Source of the DNA: an uncultured Flaviramulus sp.
GTDB taxonomy: Bacteria > Bacteroidota > Bacteroidia > Flavobacteriales > Flavobacteriaceae
Length of the DNA: 48,748 bases
NCBI GenBank assembly: GCA_947487155.1
Contig: CANKVS010000031.1
Coordinates: forward strand, 1-48,748
Direction of reading: 5' to 3'
Shown piece after piece: positions 27,776 to 35,900 of this stretch (the first letter of the stretch is position 1; each line of letters starts with the position of its first letter). The position numbers and the translations under genes were made by a program. The notes beneath the pieces are model-generated. The model was given only the letters and a program-made list of their open reading frames with translations, made no database searches and was not told the origin of the DNA.

Positions 27776-28948
27776 TTATCTTATAATTACTGTCTTATCC
27801 ATATCTATTATGTCAAATTCCACTTCACCTTCACTAGTCCCTTCTATAAATTCAAGTATTTCTTTAACTGATTTAGTTTTTTCTAATACTCCAGTAAAAA
27901 CAAATTTCTTTTTTTCTTCTAACTCAAAGACTATATCTGTATCATACCATCTTGACAAAACTTTCATCATTTCATCTAGAGTTTGTTCGTTAAAAGTAAA
28001 TAGCCCATGAACCCAAGATATTTCTTGAGAAGCATCAATTTCAACTATAGTAATATTATCAGAATCTAAAGCAATTTGAGATTGTTGATTTGGTATTAGT
28101 ACCTGTTTAGAGCTTCCTTTTTCAATTTCTATTTTCCCACCCACTAAAGTTGTCTTAATAAGGTTATCGCTATTATAGGCCTTAATATTAAACTCGGTTC
28201 CTAAAACATTTATTTTTTGCTTTTTACAAAGTACATTAAATGAAGCTCCATTATGTTTAGTACTAGGTGACACCTCAAAATAAGCCTCACCGTAAACGAG
28301 CTCAACATTTCGTTCTTCGCCTTCAATAAACTTTGCTGGGTATTTTAATTTAGAATGGGAGTTTAGCCAAACTCTAGTTCCATCTTCAAGAATTACAAAA
28401 AACTCTCCGCCTTTTGGAATTGTTAAATAATTATATTCTAACTTTTCAAAACGCTTCTTCTTTTTACTTTTTACTTCATTATAAAAAAGAGATTTCCCAT
28501 CACTACTAATATTGTCTTGTGTATATTTTTTCCCTTTTTCTAAACTAACTTGATTTCCATTTCCTAAAGTAAGTATTGCTTTACTAGAACCTATAGTAAT
28601 ATTATTTACAGTATTTTGGTTATTATTAGAACTTGTAGGCTTTATAGTTTGAATATACGCTAGCCCAAATATTAAAAGAACAGAAACAACAAATGATACT
28701 TTTTTTAAAAAAAATGTTTTTCTCTTACGATTTATTTTCTTTAATTTCTTATTAATTTCATTTTTAGCATTGCTTACATCATAATCTTTCATATAAAGTG
28801 CGGTTAAGTATTCTACCTTAATAAAACGATTAAAAACAGGTGTATTTTTAGGGTTTTTTAACCATGTTTCTAATTCATCTAGTTCTTCTTCACTAGACTC
28901 CTTATTAAGAAACTTAATGATATTATTTTGATTGTTAATTTCTTTCAT
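27776..28948 (-). CDS. FecR-family anti-sigma factor
   Basis: Inner-membrane anti-sigma regulator of 390 residues. The cytoplasmic N-terminal part (about 1-75; FLNKESSEEELDELETWL) would hold the sigma factor, a single membrane helix follows at about 79-97 (VSFVVSVLLIFGLAYIQ), then the periplasmic FecR domain (YLTIPKGGEFFVILEDGTRVWLNSHSKLKYP; VELVYGEAYFEV) and a C-terminal DUF4974-like domain (FTFNEQTLDEMMKVLSRWYD). It is divergent from the ECF sigma gene and precedes susC. Together with the SusC STN domain this forms the standard trans-envelope switch: ligand import relieves FecR and frees the sigma factor. Length and order are normal. Confidence 0.93.
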   Translation of the reverse strand: MKEINNQNNIIKFLNKESSEEELDELETWLKNPKNTPVFNRFIKVEYLTALYMKDYDVSNAKNEINKKLKKINRKRKTFFLKKVSFVVSVLLIFGLAYIQTIKPTSSNNNQNTVNNITIGSSKAILTLGNGNQVSLEKGKKYTQDNISSDGKSLFYNEVKSKKKKRFEKLEYNYLTIPKGGEFFVILEDGTRVWLNSHSKLKYPAKFIEGEERNVELVYGEAYFEVSPSTKHNGASFNVLCKKQKINVLGTEFNIKAYNSDNLIKTTLVGGKIEIEKGSSKQVLIPNQQSQIALDSDNITIVEIDASQEISWVHGLFTFNEQTLDEMMKVLSRWYDTDIVFELEEKKKFVFTGVLEKTKSVKEILEFIEGTSEGEVEFDIIDMDKTVIIR

Positions 28949-29018
28949 ACCTATTTACTCCTAATTCTATATTACGTATGTTTTTTTAAAACCCCTCTAT
29001 AATTCTAATACTTTTTTT

Positions 29019-29026
29019 TACATTTG
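29019..29026 (+). promoter_or_regulatory. Promoter -7 box for the ECF sigma gene
   Basis: TACATTTG matches TAnnTTTG exactly and lies 38 bases upstream of the proposed TTG start at 29065. This suggests the sigma gene is transcribed by the housekeeping sigma factor. No equally good box faces fecR/susC in the 116-base divergent gap, as expected if that side uses the ECF sigma factor. Confidence 0.5.
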
Positions 29027-29064
29027 TTTTCTACACTACATTTTACGAGCAAAAAAAATCTATT

Positions 29065-29649
29065 TTGATATTTAAAGAAAACTCTTTTTTAACTCAGGAA
29101 TTAAAACAAGGCAATGTAAAAGCCTATAATTTTTTAGTAGAATCTTTCTACAAGAAATTATGTAGCTATGCTTATATGTTGACTAAAGACCATGGGAAGG
29201 CAGAAGATATTGTGCAAAATGTATTTGTTCAAGTTTGGTTGAAGAAAAAAAATATTAATTCAAATTTTTCTATCAATAACTTTTTATACAAATCTGTTTA
29301 TAATGAATTTATTGATCAATATAGAAAGAACAAGCCTGTAATTTATTTAGAGAAGAAATATTTAGAAGCTTTAGATTTAGTTGTTGAAAAACAGCACGAT
29401 AATATTGAAGAATTAATGCTTATTGTAGATAAGGAGATTAACAAGCTACCTCCTAAGTGTAAAAATATATTTTTATTAAATAAAAAAGAAGGTTTAACTC
29501 ATATAGAAATTTCTGAATATCTTGACATATCAACTAAAACGGTAGAAGGACATATAACAAGAGCTTTTAAAATTTTAAGTGAAAAATTAGGCGATAAAAT
29601 TGAGCCTATACTTTTCTTATTATTTAATTTAAAACCTAGACTAGTTTAG
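29065..29649 (+). CDS. ECF sigma-70 factor of the FecR-linked Bacteroidota type
   Basis: A 194-residue extracytoplasmic-function sigma factor. Region 2 is seen in YNFLVESFYKKLCSYAYMLT and AEDIVQNVFVQVWLKK; region 4 in LPPKCKNIFLLNKKEGLTH and ISEYLDISTKTVEGHITRAF, the helix-turn-helix that reads the -35 element. The frame has no ATG before residue 38, which lies inside region 2, so translation must begin at a non-ATG codon. TTG at 29065 is the most reasonable start and would give weak initiation, suited to a low-abundance regulator. It diverges from fecR by 116 bases and is the last gene of the accessory block. Confidence 0.9.
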   Translation: MIFKENSFLTQELKQGNVKAYNFLVESFYKKLCSYAYMLTKDHGKAEDIVQNVFVQVWLKKKNINSNFSINNFLYKSVYNEFIDQYRKNKPVIYLEKKYLEALDLVVEKQHDNIEELMLIVDKEINKLPPKCKNIFLLNKKEGLTHIEISEYLDISTKTVEGHITRAFKILSEKLGDKIEPILFLLFNLKPRLV

Positions 29650-29835
29650 GTAATTTAAATATTCAATAAAAATTGCATTATAAGTTGCGTGTTTAAATCG
29701 CTAATTTTTGGTTACACATATTTAATTAAAAGCCATTAATAGTTTTATTTTATCTAAAAAAATATCTTCTTCGTATTTAAACTTACATAGTTTCTAAGAT
29801 AACCACTAATTACTTTAACAACATATTCGTTACTC

Positions 29836-29919
29836 TTATTACGTTGGGTATCACCTAGAATGATAAAGGAAATCTTTGTTACAACTACGGATTATCGTTA
29901 TCCGTTTTTGGGGGAATAG
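29836..29919 (+). pseudogene. Remnant of the pruA 3' end
   Basis: In-frame copy of the last 27 codons and the TAG stop of pruA (compare 11966-12049). It reads LLRWVSPRMIKEIFVTTTD then YRYPFLGE-stop, against the true gene's ETFVTPTD. Counted by hand there are 9 mismatches in 84 bases, mostly at third positions, so the copy descends from a once functional and slightly different pruA allele. Similarity stops abruptly at the left edge and a few bases past the stop. It has the same orientation as pruA. Confidence 0.88.
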
Positions 29920-29925
29920 AACGAA

Positions 29926-29943
29926 TTCCTGCGAAGGCAGGAA
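29926..29943. repeat. Short hairpin repeat
   Basis: Perfect 7-bp stem with GAAG loop (TTCCTGC/GCAGGAA), 7 bases after the pruA remnant stop. Sequences of the form CCTGCGAAGGCAGG are frequent dispersed intergenic elements in Flavobacteriaceae; the copy number here is unknown. Confidence 0.55.
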
Positions 29944-30112
29944 GCTCATAATCGAAAAACTTTTGTCTAGTCCTTAATAATCGATACAGATTATTAAAAG
30001 ATTAAATATATAACTTAACGCACTTGACTTTGTCAGAAAAATTAACAACCTTCGTTTAACAACCGATAAAGTTCACCTGTGCTGAACTTGTTTCAGTATT
30101 AAAAAGGAACTT

Positions 30113-30120
30113 TATCTTTG
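30113..30120 (+). promoter_or_regulatory. Candidate -7 box (distal) for the YCII-sigma operon
   Basis: TATCTTTG matches TAnnTTTG exactly, with TTG at 30088-30090 as a possible -33 element (22-base spacing). It would give a leader of about 185 bases. A second exact box, TAAATTTG at 30240-30247, lies closer to the gene. Confidence 0.45.
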
Positions 30121-30239
30121 CATTAAACGAACCTCAAAATTTATTTAGTTGTATTACAAATCTTCTCTTTAAGACACGTCAGGTTTAATATTTAATGAAG
30201 CAACAAACAAGAGATTCTTTTTTCCAAAGGAATTTTAAT

Positions 30240-30247
30240 TAAATTTG
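30240..30247 (+). promoter_or_regulatory. Candidate -7 box (proximal) for the YCII-sigma operon
   Basis: TAAATTTG matches the TAnnTTTG consensus and lies 66 bases upstream of the YCII-protein ATG. No obvious -33 TTG. One or both boxes may be used. Confidence 0.4.
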
Positions 30248-30313
30248 AAAAAACTGTCCCCTTTTTTAATTTAACAAACGTCTTAACTATATAAACTTTA
30301 AAAATATATAATT

Positions 30314-30661
30314 ATGAAAGAATTTATGATGATTTTTGTTGGTGCAGATTACACAGACCAAAACCTATCTCCAGAAGAGCTTCAAACCCAAATGGGTAAA
30401 TGGTTTGCTTGGAACGATAAAATGACACAAGCAGGTATTGTAAGCCATGGCAATGCATTAACACCACAAATTCGTCGTGTAACTGGAGCAAACAGAACCG
30501 TAACCGATTTAACATCGGCAGAGGTAAAAGAAATTGTAGGTGGGTACTATATTGTAAAAGCACAAGATTTTGATGCTGTACAAAAAATTGCCGAAGATTA
30601 TCCAGATTACGATTTAGGCGGAACTGTTGAAATTCGTGAAATCATGATTTTCGATAGGTAA
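30314..30661 (+). CDS. YCII-related (DGPF-type) domain protein
   Basis: A 115-residue cytoplasmic protein with a ferredoxin-like YCII domain: MKEFMMIFVGADY at the start, WFAWNDKMTQAGIVSHGNAL in the middle and GGYYIVKAQDFDAVQKIAED before the terminal strand GGTVEIREIMIFD. Proteins of this type are the standard partners of ECF42-type sigma factors; their biochemical role is not established, though an oxidative or metabolic stress function has been proposed for the pair. Its stop overlaps the start of the downstream sigma gene by one base. Confidence 0.88.
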   Translation: MKEFMMIFVGADYTDQNLSPEELQTQMGKWFAWNDKMTQAGIVSHGNALTPQIRRVTGANRTVTDLTSAEVKEIVGGYYIVKAQDFDAVQKIAEDYPDYDLGGTVEIREIMIFDR

Positions 30662-31911
30662 TGGAACCAAAACTCATAGACCATCTATTCCGCTATCATA
30701 GCGGTAAGATGGTTTCTGTATTAACACGTATTTTTGGGCTTAAACATCTAGATATTATTGAAGATGCCGTTCAAGATACATTTATAAAGGCTAGTATTTC
30801 TTGGCGTAATAAACCGCCAGATTACCCAGAGGCGTGGTTAACACAAGCCGCCAAAAATAGAGTTTTAGATATTTTTAGAAAACTAAAAACAGAGCAAAAA
30901 CACTTTCCAAACATCAATCAAGGAACGGACACTATTGCTATAAACGAGCTTTTTTTAGACACAGAAATTGAAGATGCTCAATTAAGTATGATTTTTACGG
31001 CGTGTCATCCCAAGTTAGACCCAAAAGATCGTATATCATTTGCCTTAAAAACGGTGTCTGGGTTTAGTATAAAAGAAATTTCTTCAGCTTTATTAACTAA
31101 AGAAGATACTATAAAAAAACGATTACTTAGAGCAAGAAAAACAATTCGTCAATCGCAATTAAAATTTCAAACTCCAATAGGTAAAGAACTATCTATACGT
31201 CTTGAAAGTGTTCTAGACGTTTTATACTTAATCTTTAATGAAGGTTTTCATTCTAATCAAAAAGAAAAATTAATACATAAGGAATTGTGCGGTGAAGCTA
31301 TTCGTTTATGCCAAATGCTTTTAAAAAACAAACTAACTAAAACGCCCGAAGCTTATGCTTTATGTGCTTTAATGTATTTTCATTCTGCACGATTAGATAC
31401 CAAAACGAATGCCGAAAACATGCTATTAGATTTAAAAACCCAAGATAGAAGTCAATGGTATGTTCCGCTTATAAAATTAGGTCATGCCATGATGAATAAA
31501 GCTGTTGAAACTTCAGAATTTTCACGTTATCATTACGAGGCAGCTATTGCCTCTGAGCATTTAAAAGTTTCATGTTTTGAAGATACTAATTGGGACAACA
31601 TATTGCATTGGTACCAATGTCTTAACACATTACAACCTATGCCAGCACATTTACTTACTATGGCTGTGATTTGTATACAAAACAAAGATTACAATAAAGC
31701 AAAAGACTATTTTGACCGATTAAACCCTGAAAATCTAGCACAACGTAGCTACTTGTATTATGCTGCAAAAGCAGATTATTTTACGGTTTTAAATAATGCT
31801 AACGAAGCTATTACATATATAGATTTAGCAATAAACAGAGTAACCAATTTACAGGAAAAGGACTATCTCCTAAAAAAGAAATCTTTAATCTTAAGTACAA
31901 GTCTTGATTAA
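30661..31911 (+). CDS. ECF sigma factor with C-terminal TPR-like extension (ECF42-like)
   Basis: A 416-residue sigma factor. The N-terminal 170 residues contain region 2 (LDIIEDAVQDTFIKASISW and PEAWLTQAAKNRVLDIFRK) and region 4 (DRISFALKTVSGFSIKEISS with LRARKTIRQSQ). The rest is an extension of helical TPR-like repeats (EAYALCALMYFHSARLDT; RSYLYYAAKADYF), the layout of the ECF42/COG4941 group. In that group the extension, not an anti-sigma factor, is reported to control activity, and a YCII-type gene is the usual target; here it lies directly upstream with a 1-base overlap. No anti-sigma gene is nearby, in agreement. Confidence 0.88.
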   Translation: MEPKLIDHLFRYHSGKMVSVLTRIFGLKHLDIIEDAVQDTFIKASISWRNKPPDYPEAWLTQAAKNRVLDIFRKLKTEQKHFPNINQGTDTIAINELFLDTEIEDAQLSMIFTACHPKLDPKDRISFALKTVSGFSIKEISSALLTKEDTIKKRLLRARKTIRQSQLKFQTPIGKELSIRLESVLDVLYLIFNEGFHSNQKEKLIHKELCGEAIRLCQMLLKNKLTKTPEAYALCALMYFHSARLDTKTNAENMLLDLKTQDRSQWYVPLIKLGHAMMNKAVETSEFSRYHYEAAIASEHLKVSCFEDTNWDNILHWYQCLNTLQPMPAHLLTMAVICIQNKDYNKAKDYFDRLNPENLAQRSYLYYAAKADYFTVLNNANEAITYIDLAINRVTNLQEKDYLLKKKSLILSTSLD

Positions 31912-31969
31912 AATTCATTAATTTTAGAAATGTATATTTTAACGAGATGAAACATATTTGATTACAATA

Positions 31970-32518
31970 ATGAAAACAAACAAAGCCCTTTTAATTATTG
32001 ATATGCAAAAAGGTTCTTTTACTGAACAAACTCCAAGATATGACACTGAAGGCGTTGTAAACAGAATTAACGAACTTGCCACCTTATTTAGAAACGTTAA
32101 TTTACCAATAATATTTATTCAGCATGACGGAACCCAAATGAATGAATTTATACCCCATACCACTGAATGGGAGCTATTAGATGATTTAAAGACAGAGCCT
32201 ACAGATATTTTTATAAACAAATATGCTAATGATGTGTTTTATGAATCAGACTTACAAAATACTTTGAATAATTTGAATGTAAACGAACTAATCATTACAG
32301 GGTGTGCTACCGATTTCTGTGTGGAATCTACAATTTAATCTGCCTTAACCAAAGATTACAATATTACTGTTGTTGAAGATGGACATACCACAGGTGAAAG
32401 ACCAAATTTAGAAGCTAAAAAAGTAATTAATCATTATAATTGGATTTGGCAAAATATGATTCCTACAAAGGGAAACATTCAAGTTAAACCTTTTTTAATT
32501 TTAAAAAATAACATTTAA
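31970..32518 (+). pseudogene. Isochorismatase-family hydrolase gene with an in-frame stop
   Basis: Cysteine-hydrolase family gene with the catalytic pieces present: KALLIIDMQKGSF (Asp), an internal INKYANDVFY (Lys) and ITGCATDFCVEST (Cys). The ATG at 31970 is the start; a TTG 12 bases upstream adds nothing. Reading stops at TAA 32336-32338, directly after the active-site cysteine helix. The same frame continues without interruption for 59 more codons (SALTKDYNITVVEDGHTT... NHYNWIWQNM), ending at 32516-32518, which is the expected C-terminal third of the family. The break is therefore one nonsense codon, probably recent, or a sequencing error. The cupin lipoprotein gene starts 2 bases after the original stop. 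Confidence 0.9.
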
Positions 32519-32520
32519 AA

Positions 32521-32964
32521 ATGAAAGCATTATATCTATTCTTTTTAATAACAACACTATTTTTATCTTCTTGTAAAAGCAACAAAATTTTAAAAACAGA
32601 AGTTGTTAGGCTTGCAGAAACCTCTAAAAGTTGGAATGGAGATGAATTACCTAAATACCCAGATGGAAGTCCTAAAATTACAATTCTGAAAATAACTATT
32701 CCTCCTCATTCAAAATTAAAAGTCCACAAACACTTAGTTATAAATGCCGGAGTATTATTAAAAGGTGAATTAACCGTTGTTGATGAACATGATAACACAC
32801 TACTTCTTAAAACTGGAGATACTATAGTAGAATTAGTTAACACATGGCACTATGGTGAAAATAAGAGTAATAAACCTGCTGAAATTATTGTTTTCTATGC
32901 GGGAGATATAGAAACACCAATTACTGTTATTAAAGAGGATAACAACACCAAACAAACTCATTAA
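32521..32964 (+). CDS. Cupin-domain lipoprotein
   Basis: A 147-residue exported lipoprotein (MKALYLFFLITTLFLSSCKS, lipid-bearing Cys18) with a single cupin barrel: ITIPPHSKLKVHKHLVINAG gives the first metal-binding motif with two histidines, then GVLLKGELTVVDE, and the second motif ELVNTWHYGENKS. Cupins of this kind bind a metal and may act on or sense small molecules; no substrate can be named. It begins 2 bases beyond the reading frame of the disrupted isochorismatase-family gene, so the two formed an operon. It ends 9 bases from the convergent giant gene. Confidence 0.8.
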   Translation: MKALYLFFLITTLFLSSCKSNKILKTEVVRLAETSKSWNGDELPKYPDGSPKITILKITIPPHSKLKVHKHLVINAGVLLKGELTVVDEHDNTLLLKTGDTIVELVNTWHYGENKSNKPAEIIVFYAGDIETPITVIKEDNNTKQTH

Positions 32965-32973
32965 ATAGCTTAT

Positions 32974-35900
32974 TTATTTTATTACAATCTTTTTGTTTAC
33001 AAAACCTTTTTCTATATTTAACTTTACAATATAAGCTCCTGAATTTACAGATACAGGAATAGACATATCGTTTGAAGAATTCAACTTTAAAGATTTAACA
33101 TCTTGACCCAAAATATTATACAGAGTTATACCAAAAACATTAATATTATTCTTATTTATTATTCTAATTGACGATGATGCAGTATCATAAAAAATTAGCA
33201 TATCAGTAATTAATTCTTCAACTGTACTTAATAAAGCCTTATTACTTTCTTTAAACACAAGTTTAAACCTTTCGTTATAAGTTCCTTCTTCTAAATAAAC
33301 TTGAAAAGGATTATTATTAATTTGATATGTATTACCTGTATCTTCATCTTTAATATAAAGGTTTGTTGAAGCATTACTTTCTAAAACATCAACACTAATA
33401 GCTGCTAAACCTGCTTCTTTAACAATAATTCCTATTGAAAACTCTTGTGTTTCATCTATAGTATTTACGCCTTGAATTACAAGTTTGTTATTATTAAAGT
33501 TCCAAAACATATCCTCCTCATTAACATCTGCCATAAAGGCATCATACCCTATATCAAAATCATTTGAGGCATTTTTATTAGTTCCTAAAACTATTTGCCT
33601 GTGATACCCTTTGGGTGAATTGTAAATTAACTTTATAATTGAAGCATCATTACTTTTACTTTTATTTGCTACTGTACTACCTTTTTTACCTTTTGACGAT
33701 TTAAAAAACAAAGATGTCGATCCATCCTCAGTAGCAAAAACACGTTGACTATTTTTAAATACAATATCGCCACCATCAACTGTTAGTATTGGCGTACCGT
33801 TATCGTTATTAAACCCACCTAATGCCGTAGATACAAAAAACCCTTGGTTTACTGGAATAAATTGTCCTGGTTCTTTTGTTCCAACAGCAGCAGAACCACC
33901 ATCAGACGTGTTATTTATACGTGAATCGTTTGAAATAGCCACAGCGCCTCCTATTAAATTACGTGTGGCATAACCACCAACATAACCACTTAAATTATGC
34001 GTGTTTTCTTCGCCAAAATGATCCCAAAAATATAAAGCGCCATTAAAAACAGTTCCATTAGTATTATTACCTCCATCGGCAATACTTAAATTATCTAAAA
34101 TAAATTCGGTTGCATCAATAGCAGATGGGTACGGGTTTCCTACCAACCTATCTACTTCTCCAGATGTATTATCGAGTTCTAAAGTAATGTTTCCATTATT
34201 TGGTAAGCCTTTAAATACATAGTTCTGCTCGGTTGTGATTGAAACAGCACCAGAAGTTCCTTTCATAGTAAACCCTTCTCCTGCCTGTAACGATGATGAT
34301 TCATTAATCTTTCCCCAGGCATAATAATCATTTTCTGGACCATAAAACTTATAAAGCCAAAACGAACTAATTGTTCTTATAAAACCTGGTGGCGGTGGCG
34401 TACCATCACTTGCACTATAAGAAGAACTAAAATTAGGAGTTCCATAAGACCCCGATATTGTACCATCATTTATAACTTCTAACAAGGTATGATTTGCGTT
34501 TGTTGACGAAACTCCTGTACCTCTAGTAGCTGAATTTCCGCTAATAGGACCAACCGAAGACGACCAATAGTTATAATTAAACCCATTAGCTGTACCTTGT
34601 TGATCGCGCTCTATATACCCGCCACTATCGGCATCTATAATACTTCCTTCTGTTTGAATTAGTTGAGATTCGCCAACTAAATCTATAACACCATCTAGCT
34701 CTAAATAATGAGATATGGTTAGCCCTTGCCCAGAGTTTGTTTCATCTTGAGTTTCACCTGGGTCTGCTATCGTTAATGTGCCTTCTATCGAAACCAATCC
34801 GTGTAGTGAAATATCTCTATCTCCAGAACTAACATTGTTAGTTAATTCTACAATGTTCCAATCTATTGAAGTAGATCCATCAACCCCTATTGTATTAGGT
34901 ATATATACATCCAAATTATTCAACCATGTTGTACTTGTATCCCAACTGCTATTGCCATCTGTTTCATATGGCAATGGTGCCGTAGGGTTTTGCGATAAAG
35001 TAATTTCCATAGGAACACCATCAATACCATAACTCGAACTGTCAAATGCAGTATTAGAGTCTAATGGATAATAGCCACGTAAATTATTCCATAGTAAGTC
35101 TCCAGAAATATTCAACTGTGTTTCCACTCCTTTAGTCCCTGTTCCATCTTGCATTATTTTTTGATTCATCATCTCTCGTATTTGAGTTTCACTAAGTGCT
35201 ACATCCCAAACACGCACTTCCTGTATCGCGCCATCAAAAAAATTTATAGGTAATGGTGCTGTAGAGTAGTTTGCCGTTTCTGCACCAATTTTAAAACTTT
35301 GAGGGGTATTTAAAGCTGCTGCCGATGGCGTATCTGAGATTACTTCTATACCATCAATATACAATTTTGCCATTGTGCCATTATACGTTACAGATACATG
35401 ATGCCATTCATTATTTGGAATAGCATAAGGCGAAGTCATATTTATTACTTCATTATTGGCGTTATCATACCAAGTTAAATTTGGATAATTATTATTTAAG
35501 TCTAAATGATACCCTGTTTTTAAAGTGGCATCTATATTTCCGTTAGAAATAATTGTTCCTTTAGCAACTGTTGTCTCTTGTAAAACCCATGCTTCTAAAG
35601 AAAATGAACTCGTTAAATCATGGTTATCTCCAAAATCAATAAACTCGTTCACGCCATCAAAATCAATTAAATAATCGATAACATTAACTGTATAATCTTC
35701 AACTTCACCATCAAAACCAGTATCACAACTAGAAGGGTAACTTTGCCATTTGGTAGCTACACGCATACCTATTTGCCCTATTTCTGCAGCCATTGGAATT
35801 GTAATAGCTAAAGGAGAATTAGACGTAGCCCCGTCTACAACGTTAGTTGCCGACCCCATATCATACGCTTCACCAACATCATCATAATCACCATCATTAT

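Larger units (their letters stand above)
12050..29835. other. Accessory block inserted behind pruA (inferred island)
   Basis: About 17.8 kb of accessory genes (haloperoxidase/PAP2-type, GH172, SRPBCC/GyrI-like, two FG-GAP/ASPIC proteins, SusD, SusC, FecR, ECF sigma) bounded on the left by the intact pruA 3' end and on the right by a diverged in-frame copy of that same 3' end in the same orientation. This is consistent with insertion that replaced the pruA 3' end. No integrase, transposase or relaxase is encoded within it, so the mechanism is open. Boundaries are inferred from the repeat alone. Confidence 0.5.
29650..30313. other. 664-base gap holding a gene remnant, repeats and promoters
   Basis: No intact gene was found. 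From left to right: AT-rich DNA; a diverged copy of the pruA 3' end (29836-29919); a hairpin repeat TTCCTGC-GAAG-GCAGGAA (29926-29943); a GTGCTGAACTTGTTTCAG sequence (30079-30096) like another dispersed flavobacterial repeat; and two exact TAnnTTTG boxes (30113, 30240) that could serve the YCII-sigma operon. This mixture of debris fits the right junction of an insertion. Confidence 0.55.

Noticed and set aside
12050..29835. Block as an integrative conjugative element
   Set aside because: No integrase, relaxase, mobilisation or conjugation gene and no tRNA target are present; only the duplicated gene end supports insertion.
32336..32338. TAA in the isochorismatase-family gene as a recoded codon
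   Set aside because: TAA is not used for selenocysteine or pyrrolysine and there is no readthrough context that I can identify; a nonsense mutation or sequencing error is simpler.
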